From the NCBI RefSeq assembly GCF_019703515.2, contig NC_059374.1:14234245-14298244 (forward strand): DNA of 64,000 nucleotides, written 5' to 3'. Origin of the DNA: Myxocyprinus asiaticus (taxonomy: Eukaryota; Chordata; Actinopteri; Cypriniformes; Catostomidae). How positions within the stretch are numbered: the first letter of the stretch is position 1; every line of letters begins with the position of its first letter. A program made the translations under genes and the position numbers. Of the stretch, positions 1-12,200 are shown piece by piece. The notes under the pieces were generated by a model, which saw only the letters and a program-made list of their open reading frames with translations, had not been told where the DNA came from and did no database searches.

Positions 1-1691
1 ATATCATGATAAATAATGTATTTCAGCAAATAAAAATTAGATATAGGAAGATCACTCTATGCTGATGATGGAGCCATATGGAAGCGAGGTCGTAACATCA
101 CACATGTAACAAAAGTCATAGAGTTAGCAGTAAATGAAGTTGAAAAATGGGCCAATAAATGGAGTTTTAGATTGTCAGTAGCCAAAACTCAGGTGATATA
201 TTTTACATATAGTAACAGAATTCCAGAAGTAAAAGTGAAATTTTATGGGCAAGTACATGAACAAGTCAATGTCATAAGATATCTAGGTATCTAGATGGAC
301 TCTAGGTTGACCTTCAGTATACATGCTCAGAAATTACTGGATAAATGTAAAAAAGGTATAAATATATTAAGGTGTTTAGCAGGAGCTGAATGGGGTTCAA
401 GTGGAATATCATTAAGACGAATCTATTGTGCATTGATCAGGTCTACACTGGATTATGGTAGTATTATTTACAATTCTGCGTCACCAACTTTGATTAAAAA
501 AATTGAAACAGTACAGGCACAAGCTTTAAGAGTATGTTGTGGTGCTTTTAGATCATCTCCAATACCTGCATTGCAGGTAGAGATGGGAGAAATGCCCTTG
601 TGTTTATGTAGATTAAAACTGGCAATGACATATTGGGTTCATTTGAAAGGACAGTCTGAGAATCACCCTGTAAAAAAGGTTTTGGATGAATGCGGGGAGC
701 ATGGAAACAGTAACATTAGAAGTTTTGGATGGACAGCTAATAATGATGCTCAAGCAATGACAGTTAGTCCCACTCTTGTAATACCAATTATACCTCCCTG
801 GCTAATCCCTATGCCTAGAGTTGATCTCCAGCTACAGGATAAAATTAAAAATGAGACATCTATCCCTAAGCAGTTTATAGTACAACACTGTCTAGACCAC
901 GCATATTTCTCAGTGCTCAGTATATATACAGATGCTTCCAAGAATCCTAACTCTGGTCACACAACTTCAGCAGTATATATTCCTAAATTCAAAATCAGCA
1001 TAAAGAAGAGGACGACTAATGACATTTCAGTATTCACAACAGAATTAACAGCCATTTTTTTGGGGTAGAGGAAGTTCAGCCCATGGATGTGGTTATATGT
1101 TCTGATTCATACTCAGCCTTAACTAGTCTTGTAAGTGGGCAGTCTACATCAAGACAAGCTATAGTTTACAAGATCCTTACAAGTCTGCTAAAAATACAGA
1201 ATATGGGAATAATGCTAAGTTTCCTATGGGTACCTGCCCATGTGGGATTCCAAGGAAATGAAGTAGTTGATGATTTGGCAAAACAAGAAACTGAACATCC
1301 AGAAGCTGACATTCACGTACCACTAAGTAAGGTAGAGGTTGAAGGGAAAATTACGACATAGATGAATACAAAGTGGCAAGAATTATGGGAGGAAGAAACA
1401 AAGGAGAGACAACTTTACAGTATCCAAAAACAAGTCAGTACTGGGAGAATTGGTCATAATAACAGGAAGAATGACACGATAATCATCCGTCTTTGAATAG
1501 GGCACACTTGTTTAAATTATTCATTATCCAGAATAGGGAATCATGAAACAGGACAATGTACAAACTGCAGTCAAATAGAAACTGTTGAGCATGTGCTTTT
1601 AGTATGCACAGCATATGAAAGAGAAAGACATGAGCTTGCACAGATACTTAGAACAATAGGTGTAAAAACTCACATTGCAAAATCTACTTAA

Positions 1692-2397
1692 AGGTGCACT
1701 CAGCGATTCCTGAGATACACTGTTGATATTCGAACTCAACTGCCAAAACAAATACACCCCTAACTTCAGTGCTCTTTTGGAAGCTCCGCCCCCCAAATTC
1801 ATGCACGCGAGACGGTTTTATGCACACCAGCTCCAGACACGCACAACTCTCCTGCTACTAAATCTAATATCATAACAACAGCATATATGAGTTCTGTGAA
1901 ACATAGCAAAATTTATGTTACTCACCTATCGAGAAGAAAAAGAGCAACTTCTGCATCCGTCTTCAAGCCTTTTACCTCTCTGAGGCCTATCCACTGATGA
2001 AAAACCTCACCGATGTTGATGCAGCTCCTAGCCCTCGACTTATCATAATCCATCTTTTTTAGTTTATATTCGTCTGACCTTTTTCTCTTGGTCTGTTTCT
2101 CAGCCATTTGTCCTCCTTGGAGTTTAGAAAGTTTGCATCAGCCAGATTTACCGTCACTCTTCTAATGAATTTCCCTATCGCTCTGCCCCCAGCCCCCATC
2201 CTGTGCACACGCAAGAACCACCCCCTGTTGCTGATTGGCTGGAGTAGTGTTGTGTGGATCGGTCTGATCCACTTTGTTTTTGTTCCATTTACAGAGCCAG
2301 GGCAGCCCATCCACAGAATGGACAGCTAGCAGACTGTGAGGAGATATTTGCAGAATTTGACCAAAAATATATTGGATTAGAATTACTGAGTGCACCT
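1692..2397. mobile_element. Non-autonomous DNA transposon with TTAA target duplication, inserted in the LINE
   Basis: Both ends carry the same inverted terminus, AGGTGCACTCAG, at 1692-1703 and on the opposite strand at 2386-2397. About six further bases match with two mismatches in between. TTAA flanks the element on both sides (1688-1691 and 2398-2401), and LINE sequence resumes directly after the right TTAA. This is the signature of Kolobok- or piggyBac-type cut-and-paste elements. The AGGTG terminus does not look like classical piggyBac, so Kolobok-like is my preferred inference. At 706 bp it is too short to encode a transposase. It does retain a small exon-like ORF on the minus strand. 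Confidence 0.8.
1922..2107 (-). pseudogene. Exon-like ORF with splice donor inside the TTAA element (unknown function)
   Basis: A minus-strand frame starts at 2107 with a lysine/arginine-rich stretch (KQTKRKRSDEY) and continues through a segment reading NIGEVFHQWIGLREVKGLKTDAEVALFLLDR. The frame meets TAG just as the sequence becomes gtgagtaac, a strong splice donor. This suggests that it was the first coding exon of a spliced gene in the autonomous parent element. Similar short basic N-terminal modules occur in fish repeat-encoded proteins, but I do not know a named domain for it. No later exon is present in this 706 bp copy, so it should not make a complete protein. Confidence 0.45.
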
Positions 2398-2484
2398 TTA
2401 AGTAATGCCCCAGGACAAACAAAAGTGCACAGTGCTTTATTAAAAGATCTCAAAACAACCGATTTAGAAAAAATGATTTAAATA

Positions 2485-2485
<1 letters not shown>

Positions 2486-2529
<44 letters not shown>
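2486..2529. repeat. (CA)n microsatellite
   Basis: About 22 uninterrupted CA dinucleotides follow the last LINE-coding remnant and lie inside the LINE 3' UTR. Confidence 0.97.
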
Positions 2530-2533
<4 letters not shown>

Positions 2534-2679
2534 GTAATCAATTATTATTATTTTTATTTTTAGGTTTTTTTTCCCCCCTTCCATTCGGCGCTCCACACTC
2601 CTGTCCAGATGGTTGCAGTAATGCACCATGAGCCAATAAAATCTAGAAAATCTGAAGAAGAAGAAGAAGAAGAAGAAAG

Positions 2680-5600
2680 ATGGCGATCTTCAGTGTGTAT
2701 GTTGTCAATAAGGCTGGCGGACTCATTTACCAGTATGATAATTATGTGCCAAGGGCTGAAGTGGAGAAAACCTTCAGCTTTCCTCTTGATTTAGTATTAA
2801 AGATACATGATGAGAAAGTCGTTGTTTCATTCGGTCAGCGGGATGGCATCAGGGGTGCGGATATGTGTGCCGTCTGTCAAATCATCTAATAGTGTCAAAA
2901 TACATTTATAGGATTTGTTTTTGTTTGTTATGTGATGTGCTTTTCTTGTATGCAGTGGGTCATGCGGTTATGTCAATTAACGGGGTGGATGTAAATGGTA
3001 AATACACTGCGGAAGGCAAGGACATACAAGAGTATCTGAAAGATCCCGCAAACTATCCGGTGTCCATCAGATTCGGCAGACCTCGACTCTCCTCCAATGA
3101 GAAACTCATGCTGGCGTCAATGTTTCACTCGTGAGTAGACTTGAGTTGAGCCAAAATCCCTTACAAAATGTGCAATAGTACAGATATGTCAGATTATAAT
3201 ACCATGCTACCATGGTACTGAATGATTGCCATATTCACATAACATGATTTTTACACGGTACTTCAAAGAATACCGTGGTGAATGTCCAAAAAGCATGGTA
3301 CTTTTTGTTAGTGCTTTCTCTCTGTAAAAGTTCACTTAAGACTCAAAAGAGATTAATCTAGAAAGCATAGTGCAGGTTATGATATATTTTGTGAAATTAA
3401 AAGTTTTAAAGGGATAGTTCACCCAAAAATGAAAATTAGTTCATTATTTACTCACCCTTATGCCATCCCAAATGTGTGTGACTTTATTTGATCTGCTGAA
3501 CACAAACAAGGATTTTTAGAAGAATATCTCAGATCTGCAGGTCCATACAATGCAAGTGAATGGTGACCAGAACTTTGAAGCTCCAAAAAACACATAAAGG
3601 CAGCATAAAAGTAATTAATATGACTCCAGTGGTTAAATCCATGTCTAATGAGGCAATATGTTGCCTTACATGTAATATAATATAACTCAGTTAGTGCTGT
3701 CAGTCGATTACATTTTTTAATTGTGATTAATCCCATAATAATACTTATTTTCCTGCCAAAATTCATTTATTTCCATCTTAGGAAATAAAACAAAACAATA
3801 TGTAACAACATAATACTTTAACATTTTCCAAACAAAGCCTTCCACAGTATAAAGATAGAAATGCACTAAAATAGCACCAATTCAAGTAAAATCACACGTT
3901 TCCCAAAGTCTAAGTGGGAGGTTGACTATTGAAAGAACTAGTTTACCCATTGGTCACTGTAAAAGAATTTGGTTCTTGGGGTGAGAAAGGAGTAATCAGG
4001 AATGGTGAACTTCAACTCATTTGGTATGTTTATTTACTAATCAGAACAAAAACACTCTCTCGCAAAACTCTCATGCCACACAGGCTCAGCGGGTGTGTGT
4101 GCGGGTCTCTCTCTCTCCCCCTCTACTGGCATCTGGCTCGCTTTTAGCTCGTCTGCACTCTCAATGCAGTGACAAACAGCTGTTAGAGACAGTCATTGAC
4201 AGGTGATGATCCTTACCGTTCTCATGTCCTGATCTCGCTCTCCATTCACAAGCCGGTGCTCGACCACACCCCCAGTACCACAGTTGCATTTTCATTATAG
4301 TGATGGGATTTTTGTCAGCGTACTGGTTAGTTCGGACAGTTTGTTTCAATGAACCGGTTAAAAAAAAAAGATTCACCAGTTCTTTTACGTCTTCGTGTAA
4401 TGACGTCATTAAGTTATAATAATAAGGGTGTTTATTGTCATCATTGTTTCATTCAGTGATTACATCTTGGATAAGTTTCCTACATTAAAGTTTTGCACGT
4501 AAAGCACCCAATACAGATACTGATGTACAGACGTGTTTGTTCTACGTGTCTAAAGCATATCAAGTGAATAAACTAGTCTTAATCAACTCACCCTTTTTAC
4601 AGAACCCATGACCCAGCTCATAACAACTTTAAATATAATCTGCATTCACAATACTCAATCGTAAAATTCATTTCCATCTCTCGACTGAAACATTTCGCCC
4701 CCTCATTCAAGTCCTCGGTTCACGCGTGCTCATCAGCAGCTCACTCATCAGTTCTCAGTATGTCCGAAAGAGGCAGATTCTCAGTTCAGTGTACTGGTGA
4801 CTCGAGAGCTGCTGTGCTGCGAGCGACTCGTACTGTTGACTCGAGAATAGTTGCGACCGGAGCGTTCAGTCTGATTTGTGAACTAGTTGGAGTGGTTGAT
4901 TACAATGAAGAGTTTGGAAAAGCTGATTACTCCCAGTTATTGGCTCATTTCGATTCGGAGTGTCAGTCAAGTCCGAGAGACAGGTTAAGATAGAGTAACT
5001 TGTGGATCAGTGTTTCGAGATGCGAACTGTTTCAAATGATTCGGTCCGATTTGTTGAACCGTTTCAACTCGTTCACTGAAAAGAACCGGTTCAAAAGAAC
5101 AATTTGTTCACAAACTGGACATCACTTCTTCATTGTAATGGGCATTAAATCTGTTAAACTCAAATCCTCCACAATATTAATCTGCCGGTAGACTGTGGCT
5201 ATCCGTTTTCCTACAGCAATCGTGAAGCTGCATTCATGATTCGCGTCAGGATTTCAGCACCAGCGTCAAGCACCGCTTTGAACTCCACATGACGTTTGCA
5301 GACAAAAACGTCTCATTCTGCATTTTGGTGATAGTTAAGACTTGACATGCTTCTGTGGTAATTAAAATGTGCCTTACATAGGCTGAAAATACTTGATTAC
5401 TATCATAAGTCCCATCTGGGCTTGTTTTGTACATCAAAGAGGTCCTTTCTCCATCATTTTATCATTGACAGGGAAGCGCTATTGTTTGTGTGTTTGTAGC
5501 GTGTGCATCAGTGTAATTACTCCGGGCGGACAGATTGCAAAGGTTGCGCCCACCCAACAAGTGTTTATGCTGGTTTATGCTGTATTCATGGTAAATGTGT

Positions 5601-7908
5601 TAATCACGATTAAGACAAATTAATGTGTTAAACTGTTTTAATGAATCACATACGTTAACACATTAATTCTGACAGCTCTAAATATAATTTAATGTAACAT
5701 AATATAATATAAACATATACAGTCATTGTCAGAAGCATAGCAATCATTATAATGTGGGACTATGCCCCCCCAGACCCTTAATTGTGAAAAATATGTATAT
5801 AAAAAAACTTTTCATAAAATGTGATTTCACCTTCCCCTTCTTTTCCCAAGACTGTTTGCCATTGGATCACAGTTATCACCTGAGGTTGGCAGCTCTGGTA
5901 TTGAAATGCTGGAGACAGATGTGTTTAAACTGCACTGCTTTCAGACACTCACAGGTAGGTCTTTTTTTGAAAGGACAAAATGGCACGTTAATATGGTGGC
6001 TGACCACAATCTAAGTGAATCTTTTTTTTTTTTTTTGCAGGTATAAAGTTCATTGTATTGGCAGACCCTCGGCAGTCTGGTATTGATGTTCTCTTAAGAA
6101 AGATTTATGAAATCTACTCAGACTTTGCATTGAAGAATCCTTTCTACTCTTTAGAGATGCCTATCAGGTGTGTAATGTTTTACTGTTGTTCAGTTCATGA
6201 GCTTCATATGCGCCATGCTAAAGAAAACAAACAGCTTAAACCAGCCTTAGCTGGTTTGCTGTTCTTTAAGGCTGTCAAATTGAAATTTCGAAATTCGACA
6301 TTCTGTGAATTTAAGATAAAAATGCACATTCGAATGCTAAAATGAGCATTTGAATTTTGGATGTCTGCCCAGCACTGATGATTACTTACATTATTGGGGT
6401 AAAACAGACACAGTACAACAAATAAATCAAAACACACGTTCCTTGAGATGCATTTTGTTGGTAGAATTTCCTTTTAAAGGTGAGGTGTGTAATTTTTGTG
6501 CTGTTAGTGGCACCAAACTGAATGACAAAAATGATGTTTTCAAACAACATTTTCCAACACCCCTTAGACTAATCACGCCCTTTTGCACTTTCAAATTCCC
6601 TATGAACAAATAGGCCATACTAAATAAAAGGTAATAAACGTTTAACGTCGTAAATGAGTCTGTTAACGCGTGCGGGGGATCCAGCACATGTGGTAGGATG
6701 GTTCTTCTGGTAACTAGTATATGTGATGACAGTGTCGTTTCTGACCATTTTGGCGCCAAAGGCAAGATCGGGAGGCGGCGGTGTATTAGCGACTTATGCG
6801 CAGATCTCTTTATTGGCGCTCCCGTTTACCAGAGCAATCTTATTATTGGTGGTGGTGGTGTGTGTGTGTCTTCCACCTTGTAAGTGTGACACCAATGTTC
6901 ACTCTGGTTTTACTCCGTTTTCTGTCTCTGTATTTTAGCAATCTTCAAATTTTGGCTTTAACATCTGTAGACGTAGCTAAATTTCTTTTCATGTGTACAC
7001 GTCTGGCATGGATGTTCATATTCCCCCTGGCTGAACAGCTAGTTCAAGTAGCCACGCCCAAAACTCACACTATAGGTTGAGCTAGAAAGGGAATGGTGGA
7101 GCTGAGCAGGCTGCTCAAAATATAAACATCAATGTTTATTGATGCCTGGGAGACTCAGTGTTTACTTTTGGGGTAGGTAAACTCACGAATGGCTTACTTA
7201 TAGTTGTCAATAAACTGGGATAGTAGAACGTATTTCGACATCAAAAAAGTTACATACTTCACCTTTAAATTGACAGAGCATTAAAAAATGCATCGTTACT
7301 GCCTGAGATGCTGAATAAATGGTGAGAAATGACGCAATGTTCAAAGATGTCTGTCTAGCTCATTCTAACATAAAAAAGAAAAAAGCGTTCAGAGTGAACG
7401 GCCCCCAGAGGTGGAGGTCTTTGGCGGTTATGTCTTGACAATGCTTTATTCCGTTATCAGTGTCTCGCTGTAAAAGCATTAGGTACGTATACAACTGAAA
7501 ATGAAAAACACTATGGTATCGCTGGTATTATGCTTGAGTCCTTGGTAGTACTAATGTGCAACACTAAGTTAACATAAAACCGTCTATTGAAGCGTTTCTT
7601 TTCTCATTTTACTTTTTTATTTGAGAATATGAACTGGGTAAACCTTTTGACTTTATCATTTTACGCACATTTGTTAACAGCCAGATATGTTCTTTGCAAT
7701 AAACAATCACTACAACACGATGCTGATTGGTTTATATTATATTGATTTGGGGGGCATGGTTTTAGATTTGTGATGCCATCCATCAGCGAGGTATTTTGTA
7801 TAACAAAAATGTTCCTGGATTTCTTTCAGATGTGAGCTTTTCGACCAAAATCTGAAGAGTGCCCTGGAAATAGCAGAGAAAGCTGGTACATTTGGACCAG
7901 GCTCCTGA
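2680..7908 (+). CDS. trappc4: Trafficking protein particle complex subunit 4 (TRAPPC4 / synbindin)
   Basis: The gene has five coding exons: 2680-2854, 2956-3130, 5851-5954, 6041-6167 and 7830-7908. Every junction is GT-AG and the exons join in frame to 660 bp, giving 219 aa, the length of mammalian TRAPPC4. The protein starts [18 protein letters not shown] and carries the longin-like fold of the core TRAPP small subunits. The family-typical segments [42 protein letters not shown] and [17 protein letters not shown] appear in order. TRAPPC4 sits in the core of the TRAPP II and III complexes, which act as exchange factors for Rab1/Rab11-class GTPases in ER-Golgi traffic and autophagy. The start is fixed by the conserved N-terminus and a good Kozak context (A at -3, G at +4). 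The gene looks intact, but its 5' UTR is unusual because a LINE tail abuts the ATG. It converges on slc37a4. Confidence 0.96.
3411..3691. mobile_element. Half copy of the GGGATAGTTCACCC foldback element (trappc4 intron 2)
   Basis: The sequence starts AAAGGGATAGTTCACCCAAA and matches one arm of the complete palindromic copy at 17698-18440. It includes the shared blocks around ATGCCATCCCAAATGTG and TCCATACAATGCAAGTGAATGG. The second arm is missing, and the copy ends where another element begins at 3692. Confidence 0.75.
3692..5680. mobile_element. Non-autonomous DNA transposon with TAGNGCTGTCAG termini (trappc4 intron 2)
   Basis: The left end reads TAGTGCTGTCAG at 3692-3703 and the right end reads CTGACAGCTCTA at 5669-5680, an inverted match with one difference. 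Both ends continue into AT-rich sequence with GATTAATC-type boxes in inverted orientation. The interior (about 4700-5110) is GC-richer and contains repeated GAACCGGTTC-like words, but I find no transposase. No clear target-site duplication is visible. The element fills most of trappc4 intron 2 and may be a composite. Confidence 0.5.
6478..7264. mobile_element. Non-autonomous TTAA transposon in trappc4 intron 4
   Basis: The inverted ends are AGGTGAGGTGTGTAAT (6478-6493) and, on the other strand, AGGTGAAGTATGTAAC ending at 7264. TTAA flanks both sides (6474-6477 and 7265-7268). The length is 787 bp with no transposase frame. It starts with the same AGGTG as the element at 1692-2397, so the two probably depend on the same kind of TTAA transposase. 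The interiors do not match. Confidence 0.75.
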
Positions 7909-8554
7909 ACTGGACCTGCATTAAGTATTTTCATCTGTCTGATGGGATTTCTAGAATTTCTTCTATCAAACTTGTCCTGAAAAAATGGCTGAATTGCTGG
8001 CATAAGCATAATGCTTACTGTTAAGATTTAAGGTCAAAGAAGTGAATGGAGTTTAAAGGCCACAATGACAGTTTATTTTTTACATTCATTCACTTTCTTT
8101 TCAAGTATGATAAATCCCAAATTTGCAGTGAGAAAAAATATTTGATGAACCCATTGTAAATAATGTATATGGACACAGTTTAAGTTGTTTATAATGTAAA
8201 CTGTAAATGAGCTCCTATGCAGAATGTCTAAACGAGCAACTTGGAATTTGGCTACATAATGTATTGTTTATATAAATGTCATGTTTACTGGCATCTATCC
8301 AAATGTAACGTATATGGAATTTGTTTTCGTTAAGCGGAATATGATGATATGTGGTATGGAGTTTTGAAGTACATTGTACCACATGGCCGATTCTAAAATG
8401 TAGATATTTCTGACATCCCCCTCTCAGTCCATGAAAAGACAACCCATTTCCCACCCTTAAGTTCAAAATCACCCCCAAAAATTGCATCTTAGCACCGGCC
8501 ATGCTGTACCAGTCTCTTTAGTTTGAGTAAAATTTAAAAGTGGCTAAAAATTCA

Positions 8555-8560
8555 AATAAA
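8555..8560 (+). terminator. Candidate poly(A) signal for trappc4
   Basis: An AATAAA hexamer lies about 650 bp after the trappc4 stop codon on the sense strand. It is the clearest canonical signal before the slc37a4 side begins. The assignment is inference only. Confidence 0.4.
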
Positions 8561-8629
8561 TGTCAAACAGGGCAATCATATAATGAACATGCAAACAAGT
8601 ACAGCATAATGTGAGTCTTGCCATTTTTT

Positions 8630-8635
8630 TTTATT
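8630..8635 (-). terminator. Candidate poly(A) signal for slc37a4
   Basis: TTTATT on the plus strand reads AATAAA on the minus strand, about 650 bp beyond the slc37a4 stop codon. It lies only 70 bp from the trappc4 candidate. Other A+T-rich hexamers exist nearer the stop, so usage is uncertain. Confidence 0.35.
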
Positions 8636-9284
8636 TATATAAACTCATTTAAATGTACTATTAAACAGTCATGTGATATAACACAAGGTTACGTATTTCA
8701 TCATAGACTTTTATGAATTTGTAATGCCACACAGATACAGAGGTAGGACTAGTTAAAGATCTGAAAGTGATGACGAAATACATTTTGTTTCTAGCTAATT
8801 TAAGGCAGTTTGTTAATACCACTGAGGAAATGGTGTTCCCATACCTTAATAAACAGTAAATTGTACCATTTTGCAATGTAAGTGTATAGAGATCAGAACC
8901 GTTCTAAATACTGCCATCCATTTTAAAGATGAATACAGAATAAATAACAAAATTTGCTTATGAAAGCAATGTTCACAACATGGTATCCTATTTTGCACAT
9001 TGGTAAAGATAAAATGGAAAGTCTTGAAAGTGGATTTTCAGATATCTATAAAAAGATATCAAGTGATACTGGTATTGCACATGTTTCATATGCAAAGGGA
9101 AAGTCCTGGAAAAGGTGCTGATGTAACTTGCAGTTGTCAATGGTAGTAGTGCAAAAGCCTTCAAACAATGAAAGTCCTTTTTTTCACTTCTATTGTGAAT
9201 CCATTCATATTATACAGACTTTATGGGTTGTGCCATTGGTATATTAAAAAGTAGTTTAAAGACACTTAAATAATACTCTAATGT

Positions 9285-12200
9285 TCAGTCAGCTTTCTTG
9301 GGTACATTTCCCATCTTGGTGCGGATGTTCCGAAGCAGGAAGTATCCAACCGTGGTGACAGTACAGCTTACTTCTGCTACCCAGAAAGCTGAGTTCCATC
9401 CATAGTGTTTGGCAATGGTCCCAAAAGGCAACCCTGAGAGAAAACCGCCAACTGCCAACAAAACAACCATAAAAATACATTGATATCCTCTGGAACCATA
9501 TATGTATATATTTGTTTGAAATTAGTTTCTGAAATTTAGTGTCGTTTGGGTTAGCAAAATTTCAGGAATGACTATTGCATCAAAATGTGACTCGTTCCAT
9601 AATTTTGAGTCACAAATCTGTACTTGCTCAACTCCAAACCATGAAGATGTATTAATTTAAACATTGGCAGAGACTTTCCTTCTCACTTTAGTGCATAAAA
9701 CTCAAAATATTGGAGCAGGTCACATATGTATGTTCATCTAAATTATGCTTTTGTAGTAGAGATACAAATGGTTGTAAATTCAGAAGATTATCACCATTTG
9801 CCATCAAGGCAACAATGGCATGAGAGGTTCCACAGTAGTTTGATGGAGCGCTCTCATTCGCAAGAACTCCAAATAATGCAATCGGTCCATATGAGGAGAA
9901 GCCAAAAGCTGCACCCAACAGAAGTATCCAGACCTGGGTGTGAATTAAAATAAAAGAACATTAAATAACACGGTAAGACATGGCACAAACACTGACGTTA
10001 AATGTTCATTTATAACATACAATATGAGGGCTGAAGTGATAGTAAGCTTACATTTGAGCTGTGTGCTGTGACAGTGGTACGGAAGAGGTACATTGAGACA
10101 CACATCCCAGCCATCATAGAGAGCAAGAGACCATGGCGAGGGTTGCCATACCTGCGCAATCCTTGCTGCCAATAAAACAGAATTGAGAAACAATCTGAAA
10201 AAATGTACCCTCCTTCACAATTTGAGGTGTCATTCAGGTATAATTATGTTTAACGTAACATTGCAAACTTACCTTTGCCACGGCCCTGTCTGACAGGTAT
10301 CCTGCTGCTAAACTACCCATCAGTCCTCCGATCTCTAGAGCACTCATAAAAGAACTGCCTGTGAAAATTAACATGTATGCTAATTTTAGGCCAAGAACCG
10401 AGAGTCTAAAGCAAAATATTTCTAAAGATTACATTACAAAATTTAACCCCCAAAGGGCTTTACTATTTTTACACATGAATTATGAAATGTGTCAGCAAAG
10501 CATGTAGTAAACATGGACTTTAAATACCCATTAGTGTTGACTGGCCCTTGTCCTGGATAAGGAAAAGTTGTCCCCAGTCAGTGTAAGCTGTCTTGACCCC
10601 AAACACCACCAAGTAGCCCGATGATAACACCCACAGATATGGGGAGAGAATGAATTCTTTGAATGAGCTATCATCTTTGCTGGAGCCTGAAATTCAGATA
10701 CAGGCAGATAATAAATCAAAATGTACAACTGTTCTTGGAGTGCAGACAGTATACTTTGGTTTGTGCAGATGAACAAATTGATTCAGAGTCCGTTAGTTCA
10801 GTCAGAGTGACCAGAGAAAACATGTACTAACACACAGTAAAACACACCCCTCTGCACTCTGTTTTGGTCCAATAGTTCATTCTTCAAAGAGCTAGGGAAA
10901 GAAATAGTTTATCTTAATTTTTTCTACAGTCGAATTGACTTTCAATGATTGCTTAAAAACATGTAAAGACAAATCCTATTATAAGCGCCGAGGTTGTTCA
11001 TCGATGGTATATGCTTCCATTTAAGCCATAAGTCTGAGTTATTTCCACTTTGTTTAAAAATCATGTTTGCGAAATTCTTGGTAAACAACTAAATTACCCA
11101 CGGTTCAGCAGAGAAAGATCCACCAATCAGAGAACCGCGTGACAGCCCACTACCATGACGTACTGTGAATGACACAAATCGAAGTCGGCCTCCCTTCACC
11201 CTTAAACTACTTGTATATTTGTACATATCAGAATATTTTGCAATAAATGTGAAATATATAGTTTCTATACTCATAATCAACAACCTGATATCAATAGTTT
11301 TATAAATTCCCATCGATTTTAATGCGACTACGTCATTCAAGGTGCTTCATGGAATTGTAGTCCGTGCCCTCATTAAAGATGGTAAGTACACAGTCTTGTA
11401 CCATTGTCTTTTTGTCAGATTGTTTTGCCTCAAAACAAAGTTGGTAATGTTGTGATTCACATTGGAGCTGGTTGCTGTGGTTCATGGCTTACAGCTCTTT
11501 TATGGAGGATTTTTGGGAAAGCCTATGCAAAACTTTAGTGGTAAAAAATACTTCTGGTACTTCTAGAAAAGACCAATGTTCATTGGACAAGAGGCTCTAA
11601 ATTATTTTGGGGCATGGAAAGTCCCGCCTTAGCCCTAAAATGAGTGGGACTTATAATTGAAACAGTGATGTATGTGATTGACAGCGTTTGAAATGTAAAA
11701 GTCCCTCTGTCAAGTGCGGCGTGTTTGCCTGAATAGCTATTTGTCAACATTAACCAATAGACCGTGCGGCCTTGACAATGTCAGCCAAAAAGAAAAGTTG
11801 TTTCAGAGATGGAGTATGTCTACACATTTTGATGAAAGAATACAAAAACCCTTTTTTTTCTTTGGAATAATGTGTACTGGTGTTTCGTGCACAGTATGAC
11901 CAGAAACGTGAATTAAGAAAGCCATACCTCTTAAATGCAAAATGTATGTGCAATTGAGTGAATTTCGAAGGCACCATACCTCCTTTTCCTTTCTTTGCAC
12001 CAGCTTCAATATTGGGCAGGCCAACCTCACTAGGCTCATTTCGGATAACAAGCAGGCAGAAGATGGACATGACCACACAGGTCAGGCCCGAGATGGACAG
12101 CGTGGACCTCCAGCTGTAGCTCTGAGCCATCAGTGTGGCAATGATGGGCCCTAGACCCCCAGCCAAATTCATACTGCAGGACAGCACTGCCCACCACGTC

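Larger units (their letters stand above)
1..2679 (+). mobile_element. I-clade (Nimb-like) non-LTR retrotransposon, 3' part, decayed
   Basis: The window opens inside a reverse transcriptase reading frame with the YADD catalytic box at about 58-69. The frame is broken by an in-frame TAG at 292-294, where the surrounding protein reads YLGI-stop-MDSRLTF. It continues at 295-1065 through the RT thumb and the start of an RNase H domain (IYTDASKN at about 930-950). After a frameshift near 1066 the rest of RNase H lies at 1083-1358 (ICSDSYSALTSL, then WVPAHVGFQGNE). A C-terminal zinc-knuckle-like CTNCSQIE...H...C follows at about 1560-1605. RT plus RNase H with this order is typical of the I clade of LINEs. 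The 3' UTR at about 2560-2650 ends in a (GAA)n tail at 2655-2679, which is how this family ends. The 5' part lies outside the window. The copy cannot be autonomous. It is interrupted by the TTAA element at 1692-2397. Confidence 0.85.
7909..9284. other. Shared 3' region between convergent trappc4 and slc37a4
   Basis: No coding exon is recognisable here. The stretch holds the 3' UTR of trappc4 rightwards and of slc37a4 leftwards. It is A+T-rich without an obvious transposon. The only candidate signals I can point to are AATAAA words on each strand near 8555-8635. Confidence 0.7.

Noticed and set aside
2609..2794. Frame with a run of glutamates just before trappc4
   Set aside because: It is the LINE (GAA)n tail read through into trappc4 in the wrong frame.
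3692..5680. Protein-coding gene in the GC-richer interior near 4750-5000
   Set aside because: The 77-residue frame has no family signature, and the words repeat in other non-coding repeats in the window.
6427..6765. 112-residue minus-strand frame in trappc4 intron 4
   Set aside because: It crosses the left border of a TTAA element and shows no family motif.
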